A stretch of DNA of 64,000 bases from Kitasatospora purpeofusca (GTDB lineage: Bacteria > Actinomycetota > Actinomycetes > Streptomycetales > Streptomycetaceae), in NCBI RefSeq assembly GCF_000718025.1, contig NZ_JODS01000012.1:1-64000 (forward strand). Direction: 5' to 3'. Below, one piece after another: positions 55,720-64,000 of this stretch. The translations under genes and the position numbers were made by a program. Each line of letters begins with the position of its first letter. Positions within the stretch are counted from its first letter, which is position 1. The notes beneath the pieces were generated by a model. It saw nothing but the letters and a program-made list of their open reading frames with translations. It was not told the DNA's origin and searched no databases.

Positions 55720-57294
55720 ATGATGTCTGCACAGGACGCCACGCACCACCCCCCGCGGCGCATCGGTGTGGTCGCCGAGTCGGCCGCCGGGGAGACCCGG
55801 GTCGCCGCGACACCGTCCACGGTGCGGGGGATTCTCGCCCTCGGCTACGAAGTCGTGGTCGAGTCCGGGGCCGGTACCGCCTCCGGGTTCACCGACGAGG
55901 CCTACGCCGCCGCCGGAGCGGGCGTCGGGGACGCCTGGGCGGCCGACGTCGTACTGAAGGTCAACGCGCCGTCGACCGCCGAGGTCGCCCGGCTGCGCGA
56001 CGGCGCGACCCTGATCGGCCTGCTCGCCCCGGCGCAGCGGCCCGATCTGCTGGAGACGCTGTCCGCGCGCCCGGTCACCGCGCTCGCGCTGGACGCGGTG
56101 CCGCGGATCTCCCGCGCGCAGTCGATGGACGTGCTCAGCTCGATGGCCAACATCGCCGGGTACCGGGCGGTGATCGAGGCGGCGCACGTGTTCGGCCGCT
56201 TCTTCACCGGCCAGGTGACGGCCGCGGGCAAGGTCCCGCCGGCGAAGGTCCTGGTGGCCGGTGCCGGTGTGGCCGGGCTGGCCGCGATCGGCGCCGCCTC
56301 CAGCCTGGGCGCGATCGTCCGGGCCACCGACCCCCGGCCGGAGGTCGCCGACCAGGTGAAGTCCCTGGGCGGCGAGTACCTGCCGGTGCAGGTCGCGCAG
56401 GAGGCGAGCACCGACGGCTACGCGAAGGCCACCTCGGCCGACTACGACCGGGCCGCGGCCGCGCTCTACCACGAGCAGGCCCAGGACGTGGACATCGTCA
56501 TCACCACGGCGCTGATCCCCGGCCGTCCGGCGCCCCGGCTGCTCACCGCCGAGGACGTGGCGGCGATGCGGCCGGGCAGCGTCGTCGTCGACATGGCCGC
56601 CGCGCAGGGCGGCAACGTGGAGGGCACGGTCGCGGGCCGGACGGTGGTCACCGACAACGGCGTCACGCTGATCGGCTACACCGATCTCGCGGCCCGGCTG
56701 CCCGCCCAGGCCTCGCAGTTGTTCGGCACCAATCTGGTCAACCTGTTGAAGCTGCTGACCCCGGGCAAGGACGGGCAGCCGGTGCTGGACTTCGAGGACG
56801 TGGTCCAGCGCGCGGTGACCGTGGTCCGGGCGGGCGAGGTCACCTGGCCGCCGCCGCCGGTCGCCGTGTCGGCCGCGCCCGCACCGGCCGCGACGCCCGC
56901 GACGCCGGCGGTCGTGGAACCGGCCCGGCCCCGGCTCACCCCGGCGGCCCGGTTCGGCCTGATCGGCGCCGGGATGCTCGCGCTGTTCCTGCTGATCGCC
57001 TTCGCCCCGACCCAACTGGCCCAGAACTTCACGGTGTTCGCACTCGCCGTGGTGATCGGTTACTACGTGATCGGCAAGGTCCACCACGCCCTGCACACCC
57101 CGCTGATGTCGGTCACCAACGCGATCTCCGGGATCGTGGTGATCGGCGCCCTGCTCCAGATCGGGCACGGGAGCGCGACGGTCACCGTGCTCTCCTTCGT
57201 GGCGATCCTGCTGACGAGTGTGAACATCTTCGGCGGCTTCGCCGTCACCCGCCGCATGCTGAGCATGTTCTCCTCGTCCCCGGAAAGGCGCTGA
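55720..57294 (+). CDS. pntA: NAD(P) transhydrogenase subunit alpha
   Basis: Full-length alpha subunit of 524 residues, with the NAD(H)-binding domain I (about 12-390) and the first membrane part in one chain, as in E. coli PntA. Domain I opens RIGVVAESAAGETRVAATP and has KVLVAGAGVAGLAAIGAASSLGAIVRATDPRPEVADQVKSLGGEYL and GSVVVDMAAAQGGNVE. Four hydrophobic segments follow (about 415-515). With PntB it uses the proton gradient to move hydride from NADH to NADP+, making NADPH. The ATG at 55720 has AGGAGAGAGG upstream. pntB follows after 5 bp. Confidence 0.95.
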   Translation: MMSAQDATHHPPRRIGVVAESAAGETRVAATPSTVRGILALGYEVVVESGAGTASGFTDEAYAAAGAGVGDAWAADVVLKVNAPSTAEVARLRDGATLIGLLAPAQRPDLLETLSARPVTALALDAVPRISRAQSMDVLSSMANIAGYRAVIEAAHVFGRFFTGQVTAAGKVPPAKVLVAGAGVAGLAAIGAASSLGAIVRATDPRPEVADQVKSLGGEYLPVQVAQEASTDGYAKATSADYDRAAAALYHEQAQDVDIVITTALIPGRPAPRLLTAEDVAAMRPGSVVVDMAAAQGGNVEGTVAGRTVVTDNGVTLIGYTDLAARLPAQASQLFGTNLVNLLKLLTPGKDGQPVLDFEDVVQRAVTVVRAGEVTWPPPPVAVSAAPAPAATPATPAVVEPARPRLTPAARFGLIGAGMLALFLLIAFAPTQLAQNFTVFALAVVIGYYVIGKVHHALHTPLMSVTNAISGIVVIGALLQIGHGSATVTVLSFVAILLTSVNIFGGFAVTRRMLSMFSSSPERR

Positions 57295-57299
57295 GCCCG

Positions 57300-58775
57300 A
57301 TGACGTCCACGACGGCGGCCCACGCCGCGGATCTCGTCGCCGCCCTGTTGTTCATCCTCAGCCTGGCCGGGCTGTCCCAGCACCGCACCTCCCGCGCCGG
57401 GGTCGTCTACGGCATCGCCGGGATGGCGCTCGCCCTGGTCGCGACCGTGGTGGTGGCGTCCAGGAGCATCAGTGCCGGGGCGGTGGCCCTGATCGTCCTG
57501 GCGATGGCGCTGGGCGGAGCGGCCGGTCTGTGGCGGGCCCGGCAGGTCGAGATGACGCAGATGCCGGAGCTCATCGCCGTGCTGCACAGCTTCGTCGGCC
57601 TCGCCGCGGTGCTGGTCGGCTGGAACAGCTACCTGGAGGTGGAGGCGCACGGCGCGGCGCAGACCGCCGTCTCCGGGGACCTGCTGGGCATCCACCACGC
57701 CGAGGTGTTCATCGGCATCTTCATCGGGGCGGTGACCTTCACCGGGTCGATCGTGGCCTTCCTCAAGCTGTCCGCCCGGATCGCCTCCCGGCCGCTGGTG
57801 CTGCCCGGCAAGAACGCGCTCAACATCGGCGCGCTGGCGGCGTTCGTGGGGCTGACGGTCTGGTTCACGGTCAGCCCGGGCCTGGGGGCGGTGATCGCGG
57901 TCACCGTGCTGGCGCTGGCACTGGGCTGGCACCTGGTCGCCTCGATCGGCGGCGGCGACATGCCCGTCGTCGTCTCCATGCTCAACAGCTACTCCGGCTG
58001 GGCCGCGGCGGCGGCCGGCTTCCTGCTCGACAACAACCTGCTGATCGTCACCGGCGCGCTGGTCGGCTCCTCCGGTGCCTATCTGTCCTACATCATGTGC
58101 CGGGCGATGAACCGCTCCTTCCTCTCGGTGATCGCGGGCGGCTTCGGCATCGAGGCCGCCGCGGGCGGGGCCGAGGAGCAGGGCGAGCACCGGGAGATCC
58201 GGGCCGAGGAGGCCGCGCGGCAGCTCGCGCAGGCCAAGTCGGTGGTCATCACGCCCGGCTACGGCATGGCGGTGGCGCAGGCGCAGCACCCGGTCGCGGA
58301 GCTGACCCGGCGGCTGCGCGAGCGCGGGGTCGAGGTCCGCTTCGGCGTCCACCCGGTCGCCGGGCGGCTGCCCGGGCACATGAACGTGCTGCTGGCGGAG
58401 GCGAAGGTGCCGTACGACATCGTGCTGGAGATGGACGAGATCAACGACGACCTCGCCGCCACCACCGTCGTCCTGGTCATCGGTGCCAACGACACCGTCA
58501 ATCCGGCGGCCATGGACGATCCGGCCAGTCCGATCGCGGGCATGCCGGTGCTGCGGGTGTGGGAGGCGGAGCAGGTGGTCGTGTTCAAGCGGTCGATGGC
58601 GTCCGGCTACGCCGGGGTGCAGAACCCGCTGTTCTTCCGCGAGAACAGCGCGATGCTGTTCGGCGACGCCAAGCAGAGCGTGGAGGACATCCTCCGGGCG
58701 CTGGACGCCGAGGGCTCCGGGGGCGCGGCCGCGGCCGTCCGGCCGGTGCCGCCGGTGGACCGGGCGGGCGTGTAG
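57300..58775 (+). CDS. pntB: NAD(P) transhydrogenase subunit beta
   Basis: Beta subunit of 491 residues. About eight or nine hydrophobic segments (residues 8-270) form the rest of the proton channel, including LLGIHHAEVFIGIFIGAVTFTGSIVAF and LSYIMCRAMNRSF. The C-terminal NADP(H)-binding domain III (about 300-475) has VVITPGYGMAVAQAQHPVAEL, GVHPVAGRLPGHMNVLLAEAKVPYD, VIGANDTVNPAA and VFKRSMASGYAGVQNPLFF, all diagnostic. ATG 57300, 5 bp after pntA, so the two are an operon. A hairpin terminates it. Confidence 0.95.
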   Translation: MTSTTAAHAADLVAALLFILSLAGLSQHRTSRAGVVYGIAGMALALVATVVVASRSISAGAVALIVLAMALGGAAGLWRARQVEMTQMPELIAVLHSFVGLAAVLVGWNSYLEVEAHGAAQTAVSGDLLGIHHAEVFIGIFIGAVTFTGSIVAFLKLSARIASRPLVLPGKNALNIGALAAFVGLTVWFTVSPGLGAVIAVTVLALALGWHLVASIGGGDMPVVVSMLNSYSGWAAAAAGFLLDNNLLIVTGALVGSSGAYLSYIMCRAMNRSFLSVIAGGFGIEAAAGGAEEQGEHREIRAEEAARQLAQAKSVVITPGYGMAVAQAQHPVAELTRRLRERGVEVRFGVHPVAGRLPGHMNVLLAEAKVPYDIVLEMDEINDDLAATTVVLVIGANDTVNPAAMDDPASPIAGMPVLRVWEAEQVVVFKRSMASGYAGVQNPLFFRENSAMLFGDAKQSVEDILRALDAEGSGGAAAAVRPVPPVDRAGV

Positions 58776-58816
58776 CGGGGGCATCGCGCCGCACGCGGGC
58801 TTCAGGAGGAACGCCG

Positions 58817-58853
58817 GGGGGCGTCCGGGGAGAATTTCGCTCCGGGCGCCCCC
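58817..58853 (+). terminator. 12-bp hairpin after pntB
   Basis: GGGGGCGTCCGG (58817-58828) pairs with CCGGGCGCCCCC (58842-58853) with one G-U pair, around a 13-base loop, 41 bp after the pntB stop codon. Confidence 0.8.
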
Positions 58854-58934
58854 GTCGTGTCGATCCCGCGCCGTCCCGTTCGACCTGGGGTAGAGAGGGT
58901 CGGACAGCGACTCCCCGTACCAAGGAGACAGGCC

Positions 58935-59354
58935 ATGGCGAAGTACATGTTGATCATGCGCGGCAACGACGAGTCGACCGCGACGATGATGGAGACGCCC
59001 TTCGACGAGATGCTCGAACTGATGGGCCGCTACAACGACGAGCTGATCCGGGCCGGGGTGCTGGTCGCCGCCGAGGGCCTCGACGACGCGTCGAAGGGCG
59101 TGGTGGTCGACCGCACCGGGGAGGCGCCGATTGTCACCGACGGCCCGTACGGTGAGACCAAGGAACTGTTCGGCGGTTTCTACATCCTGGACGTGGCCTC
59201 GCAGGACGAGGCCGTCGCCTGGGCGAAGCGACTGCCGGCCTTCCCGGGGACGAAGATCGAGATCCGGCGGGTGCCGGGCATCGACGAGTTCCCCCAGGAC
59301 AACGAGTGGATCGTCAGGGAGCGGGCATGGCGCGAGCGGACCGGACAGCTCTGA
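58935..59354 (+). CDS. YCII-related (DGPF-type) protein
   Basis: Protein of 139 residues: MAKYMLIMRGNDESTATMME, then VTDGPYGETKELFGGFYILDV and AWAKRLPAFPGTKIEIRRV. The DGPY..TKE..GGF motif is the hallmark of DGPF-domain proteins, which are almost always encoded next to ECF42-type sigma factors, as here. Function is unknown. ATG 58935 has AAGGAGACAGG upstream. Its end overlaps the sigma gene by 28 bp. Confidence 0.92.
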   Translation: MAKYMLIMRGNDESTATMMETPFDEMLELMGRYNDELIRAGVLVAAEGLDDASKGVVVDRTGEAPIVTDGPYGETKELFGGFYILDVASQDEAVAWAKRLPAFPGTKIEIRRVPGIDEFPQDNEWIVRERAWRERTGQL

Positions 59355-60787
59355 GCCCCGAGCCCCCGGACGGGCCGCTCGGCCCGTCCGGGGCGCCCGG
59401 CTCCCCCGGGCCGGTCGACGAGTGCGACGGCCCGGACTCCGCACCCGACTCCGTACCGGGCGGCCCCGACGGTGCGCCCGACGGCGTCGACGGTGCGCCC
59501 CACGGGCCCGGAGCCGAGGCGGCCCGGCGGGCCGTCGAGGCCGTGTGGCGGATCGAGTCGGCGCGGATCGTCGGCGCCCTCACCCGCTTCACCGGCGAGT
59601 TCGACCTCGCCGAGGACGTCGCCCAGGAGGCCGTCGCCGAGGCGCTCGTCGCCTGGGCGCGCGACGGCGAGCCGGCCAACCCGGTCGGCTGGCTGCTCGC
59701 CACCGGCCGGCGCCGCGCCATCGACCGGTTCCGCCGCCGCTCCGCCCTCGACGAGCGCTACGCCGCCCTCGCCGGCCGGCTGACCGAGGGCGGGGCGAGT
59801 TCCGGCGCCGAGCCCGCCCCCGGCAACCCGGACGACCTGCCGTGGGACCCGGACCTGATCGAGGACGACGTCCTCGCGCTGATGTTCGTCGCCTGCCACC
59901 CCGTGCTGTCGCCCGAGGCCCGCGCGGCACTGACCCTGCGGGTGGTCGCCGGGCTCTCCAGCGAGGAGATCGCCCGCGCCCTGCTGGTGCCGGTGCCCAC
60001 CCTCCAGGCCCGGATCACCCGGGCCAAGAAGACCGTCGCCGCCGCCGGCGTCCCCTTCGCGGTGCCCCCGCCGGAGGAGCGGCGCGAGCGCCTCGGCGGG
60101 GTGCTGAGCGTGCTCTACGTGCTCTTCACCGAGGGCTCGACGGCGACCAGCGGCGACCGGCTGCTGCGCACCGACCTCGCCTACGAGGCGATCCGGCTGG
60201 CCCGTACCCTGACCGCGCTGCTGCCCGGGGAACCGGAGGTTTTCGGCCTGCTCGCCCTGTTCGAGCTCACCGCCGCCCGCTTCCCCGCGCGCACCGGGCC
60301 CGACGGCGAGCCGGTCCTGCTGGAGGACCAGGACCGCCGCCGGTGGGACCGCTCGGCCGTCCGCCGCGGGCTGGCCGCGCTCGACCGGGCGATCGCCACC
60401 GGCCACGGCCTGGGCCCATACGGCCTCCAGGCGGCGATCGCCGCCTGCCACGCCGGGGCCCCGTCGGTCGCGCAGACGGACTGGCCGCGCATCGTGGTGC
60501 TCTACGAGGCGCTCGGCCGGATCGCGCCCTCCCCCGTGGTCGACCTCAACCGGGCGGTCGCCGTCGCCATGGCCGCCGGCCCGGAGGAGGCCCTGCGGAT
60601 CGTCGACGGGCTGGCCGAGTCCGGGCGGCTGTCCGGCTCGCACCTGCTGCCGGGCGTGCGCGGCGAGCTGCTCACCCGTCTCGGCCGTACCGCCGAGGCG
60701 CGCTCGGAGCTGGAGCTCGCCGCCCGGATGTGCCGCAACACCCGCGAGCGGTCGGTGCTGCTGCGCAAGGCCGCCGCCCTGGGCTGA
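59327..60787 (+). CDS. ECF42-type sigma factor with C-terminal TPR-like extension
   Basis: Protein of 486 residues. Region 2 is AVWRIESARIVGALTRFTGEFDLAEDVAQEAVAEALVAWARDGEPANPVGWLLATGRRRAIDRFRRR, region 4 is LSPEARAALTLRVVAGLSSEEIARALLVPVPTLQARITRAKKTV, and a long helical C-terminal part (about 250-486, with LGPYGLQAAIAACHAGA, VVDLNRAVAVAMAAG and ELLTRLGRTAEARSELELAARM) resembles TPR repeats. This combination with a DGPF neighbour defines the ECF42 group, which has no anti-sigma factor; the extension is thought to control activity. The first about 65 residues are a Pro/Gly/Asp-rich stretch with PDGVDGAP repeats. ATG 59327 has AGGGAG upstream. Confidence 0.92.
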   Translation: MARADRTALSPEPPDGPLGPSGAPGSPGPVDECDGPDSAPDSVPGGPDGAPDGVDGAPHGPGAEAARRAVEAVWRIESARIVGALTRFTGEFDLAEDVAQEAVAEALVAWARDGEPANPVGWLLATGRRRAIDRFRRRSALDERYAALAGRLTEGGASSGAEPAPGNPDDLPWDPDLIEDDVLALMFVACHPVLSPEARAALTLRVVAGLSSEEIARALLVPVPTLQARITRAKKTVAAAGVPFAVPPPEERRERLGGVLSVLYVLFTEGSTATSGDRLLRTDLAYEAIRLARTLTALLPGEPEVFGLLALFELTAARFPARTGPDGEPVLLEDQDRRRWDRSAVRRGLAALDRAIATGHGLGPYGLQAAIAACHAGAPSVAQTDWPRIVVLYEALGRIAPSPVVDLNRAVAVAMAAGPEEALRIVDGLAESGRLSGSHLLPGVRGELLTRLGRTAEARSELELAARMCRNTRERSVLLRKAAALG

Positions 60788-60820
60788 CCCCGGCCGGAGC
60801 CGGCGCGACCCTCCCCGCCG

Positions 60821-61528
60821 TCAGGGCACGGGCGTCGCGGTGGAGGCGGCCACCGGCGGGCCGGTGATCAGGGTGCCGTCCTCGGCGTACGGTGTGCCGT
60901 TCGGCACACAGCCGTGCAGCCCCTTGATCTGCTGCATCATCACCGGCGCCGGCGCGCCCTGGCCCGGGCAGTCGACATGGCCCTCGCCGACGATGTGGCC
61001 GACCTCGTGGTTGACGGCGAGCGCGTGGTAGAGCTCGGGCTTGCCGGTGTAGAACTCGGACAGCTCCTGCCAGCGCTTGAGGTTGATGACGACCTGCTTG
61101 CCCGCGGCGCAGTTCACCCAGCCGCCGGTGTCCAGCCCGTACTGTCCGCAGATCCGGTCGGTGGACTTCGGGGTCGCCAGGTACACGGTGAAGTCCACCG
61201 GGTCCGCGTCCACCCGCTGGAAGGACCGTTCACCGCCGGCGGCCCAGCCGCGCCGGGTGTCCCCGAGCACGGCGTCCACCTCGGCGGCGAACTGCGCGGG
61301 CGTGACCTTCAGCCCGTTCTCCGCCCGCACCTTGTACCGGTAGAGGTGCTCCCCGGTGCCGACCCGCTCGGTGCCGCCGGGCGCCGTGGTGAAGGCCAGG
61401 GCCTTCGGCGCGGCGTCCGCCCACGGGCGCCACCACCAGGTGCCGGCCGCCACGGCGGCGACCACCACCAGGGCGATCGCCCCGTACCTCGCCCGCCCTG
61501 CGGGCAGCCGGGCCGTCACCCGGCCCAC
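60821..61528 (-). CDS. DUF3152 membrane-anchored metallopeptidase-like protein
   Basis: Protein of about 235 residues. A hydrophobic anchor (YGAIALVVVAAVAAGTWWW) is followed by an extracytoplasmic domain with YHALAVNHEVGHIVGEGHVDC, an HExxHxxxxGH-like zinc site (here HEVGHIVGEGH), and the Met-turn-like PAPVMMQQIKGL. DUF3152 proteins are widespread in actinomycetes and their substrates unknown. Cys in RICGQYG, NCAAG, DCPG and GCVPNG suggest disulfides. The start is uncertain: GTG 61528 and GTG 61519 are close to the anchor, and an in-frame GTG at 61666 would add 46 residues. Confidence 0.8.
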   Translation of the reverse strand: MGRVTARLPAGRARYGAIALVVVAAVAAGTWWWRPWADAAPKALAFTTAPGGTERVGTGEHLYRYKVRAENGLKVTPAQFAAEVDAVLGDTRRGWAAGGERSFQRVDADPVDFTVYLATPKSTDRICGQYGLDTGGWVNCAAGKQVVINLKRWQELSEFYTGKPELYHALAVNHEVGHIVGEGHVDCPGQGAPAPVMMQQIKGLHGCVPNGTPYAEDGTLITGPPVAASTATPVP

Positions 61529-61774
61529 CGGGCGACGGCCCCGCGTATGGAGCGGCGGAGGGCCGGGGCCGTGGCGGCCACCGCGGCCCGGGAACGGCCC
61601 CGTCCGGGGTGGATCAACACATCGTTCATACCGAATAGGACGATTCGAGACCCTTCCGCGGTTCACCGGATCTTGATCGGGTTCCCCGGGGCGGTCACGC
61701 TCGGGGCCGTGCCGGCGCCTGCCGCCCCGGTGAGGGTCGCGTGCACCGGCTCACCGGGGGTCGCGCGTACCGGC

Positions 61775-62562
61775 TCACCGGGGGTCGCGGTCGAAGACCC
61801 GCTTCGACCAGCGGTGGCCGAGCGCCGACAGGCCCAGGCACCAGGCGACGGCGAGCCAGCCGTTGTGGCCGATCCCGGTCCCGAGCAGCAGTCCGCGGAG
61901 GGTCTCGATGGCGGGGGTGAAGGGCTGGTACTCGGCGATCGGCCGGAACCAGCCCGGCATGGCGTCGAGCGGGACGAAGGCGCTGGAGACCAGCGGCAGG
62001 AAGATCAGCGGCAGCGCGTTGTTGCTGGCCGCCTCCGCGCTCGGGCTGACCATGCCCATCCCGACCGCGATCCAGGTGAGCGCCAGGGCGAACAGGGTGA
62101 GCAGCCCGAACGCGGCGAACCACTCCAGCACCGTGGCGTCCGTGGAGCGGAAGCCGATGGCCACGCCGACGGCGCCGACCAGCACGACACTGAGGACCGC
62201 CTGCAGCACGCTGCCGACGACATGCCCGGTCAGTACCGACCCCCGGTGGATCGCCATCGTCCGGAAGCGGGCGACGATGCCCTCGGTCATGTCGTTGGAC
62301 ACCGAGACGGCCGTGCCGACCGTGGTGCCGCCGATGGTCATCAGCAGGATGCCCGGCACGAGGTAGGCGACGTACGCGGAGCGGTCGGCACCGGCGCCGC
62401 CGATGCCCGCGCTCATCACGTCGCCGAAGACGTAGACGAAGAGCAGCAGCAGGACGACCGGCGTGAGCAGCAGGTTCAGGGTCAGCGACGGGTAGCGCCG
62501 GGCGTGCAGCAGATTGCGCCGCAGCATGGTCGACGAGTCGCGGACGGCGAGGGACAGGGAAC

Positions 62563-62566
<4 letters not shown>
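61775..62566 (-). CDS. ABC-2-type permease (DrrB-like)
   Basis: Membrane subunit of 263 residues with six hydrophobic segments, including LTLNLLLTPVVLLLLFVYVFG, VPGILLMTIGGTTVGTAVSVSNDMTEGIVARFRTM, AVLSVVLVGAVGVAIGF and PLIFLPLVSSAFVPLDAMPGWFRPIAEYQPFTPAIETLRGLLLG. These are characteristic of daunorubicin-resistance-type exporters. It forms an ATP-driven drug or lipid exporter with the ATPase encoded just upstream; ATGA overlap couples the two. ATG 62566 has an AGGAGG ribosome site. Confidence 0.92.
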
Positions 62567-63564
<998 letters not shown>

Positions 63565-63690
63565 GTGGTCCTCCCGTTCGGGGACTCGGTGACGACTGAT
63601 TGGTGCGCGGAGGGGCAGTTCGGGGCGTGCGTGCGGAGGTCGGACCGGGGGCGAAGTCGTGGGGAGGGGCCGCGGGGTGGGGCCGCGGGA

Positions 63691-64000
63691 TCAGGGCTTG
63701 GCGCGGAGGACGTCGATGTTGCCGTACCGGGTGCGGGCGCGGACCTCGACGGTGCCCTCGGACTTCCCCGGGGCGTCGGAGGCGGAGAGCATGTTGCGGA
63801 CCTGGCCGGAGGCCGAGCCGAGGTCCAGCCAGGCCGCCGTGCCCTCCCGGATGCCGACCTCGATGGCGCCGTAGGAGGTCTCCAGTTGGACGCTGCCCCG
63901 GGCCACCTCGCCGATGCGCAGGGTGCCGTGGGCGGTGGTGGCGGCGACCGAACCGCCGGCCCGCCGGACCTCGATGTCGCCGTTGGCCCCGCTCACCCGG
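63691..64000 (-). CDS. DUF4097 beta-helix-like protein, 5' part cut off
   Basis: C-terminal 102 codons of a gene that continues past the window end. The visible part is a run of beta-strand repeats, GDIEVRRAGGSVAATTAHGTLRIGEVARGSVQLETSYGAIEVGIREGTAAWLDLGSASGQVRN, ending VEVRARTRYGNIDVLRA, as in DUF4097 toastrack-like domains. It probably belongs to the operon with the ABC exporter downstream. The GTG at 63996 is more likely an internal Val than the start, because the family is usually over 200 residues. Confidence 0.8.
   Translation of the reverse strand, partial: RVSGANGDIEVRRAGGSVAATTAHGTLRIGEVARGSVQLETSYGAIEVGIREGTAAWLDLGSASGQVRNMLSASDAPGKSEGTVEVRARTRYGNIDVLRAKP

Overview
The window is very GC-rich, the genes carry mostly GC-ending third positions, and it encodes WhiB-like, SsgA-like and SARP regulators together with a RamS/AmfS-type lanthipeptide locus. 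That combination points to a filamentous actinomycete of the Streptomycetaceae (Streptomyces or Kitasatospora). No tRNA, rRNA, CRISPR array, transposase or phage gene was seen. About fifty protein genes are supported. Most are single genes or pairs rather than one long pathway, which fits an accessory or outer part of a linear chromosome (inference).

Left part (1-12.1 kb): catalase-peroxidase katG with a long imperfect inverted repeat in its leader; a secreted GH26 mannanase with two repeated C-terminal modules; a NarL/DesK-type two-component pair; a membrane-anchored PAF-acetylhydrolase-like esterase; a LysR regulator divergent from an NmrA-like plus darcynin-like operon; and an SPFH membrane protein.

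Lanthipeptide region (12.3-19.5 kb): on the minus strand the order is lanKC (RamC/AmfT-like), a 45-residue precursor not previously long enough to stand out, two back-to-back perfect hairpins, then one ABC half-transporter. The precursor ends in a 21-residue core with the same Ser/Ser/Cys spacing as SapB. The locus lacks a second transporter half (RamB) and a RamR-type regulator. It is flanked by a Tat-exported poly-gamma-glutamate-hydrolase-like protein, a remnant of a SagB-type nitroreductase and, about 0.8 kb upstream of lanKC, an AT-rich islet with three direct repeats spaced exactly 11 bp.

Middle part (19.5-33.4 kb): a FUSC-type membrane protein; a Ser/Thr kinase carrying a lipoyl-like domain that has lost its lipoyl lysine; a divergent secreted MINPP-like phytase; an isochorismatase-fold hydrolase; an unrecognised 525-residue protein; an ArsR/alpha-beta-hydrolase divergent pair; an AadA-like nucleotidyltransferase; a small secreted Cys protein; and a SARP regulator with a predicted membrane anchor and an extracytoplasmic C-terminal domain.

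Development and stress block (33.7-37.2 kb, all minus strand): sigma factor of the SigB/SigF type, STAS antagonist, HATPase anti-sigma-like kinase, SsgA-like protein, WhiD-like protein and a small membrane protein. This reads as a partner-switching module beside sporulation factors.

Right part (37.4-64 kb): DUF1877, SMP-30, a secreted GH5 enzyme with a triple Cys-repeat tail, flavin reductase, serine hydrolase, hemerythrin, P450 with a TetR, a PstS-like secreted protein, VOC protein, a stand-alone FtsX permease, a beta-helical protein, MarR, cupin, an FAD monooxygenase divergent from TetR, proton-translocating transhydrogenase pntAB, an ECF42-type sigma with its YCII/DGPF partner, a DUF3152 metallopeptidase-like protein, and a DrrAB-type ABC exporter behind a DUF4097 gene cut by the window end.
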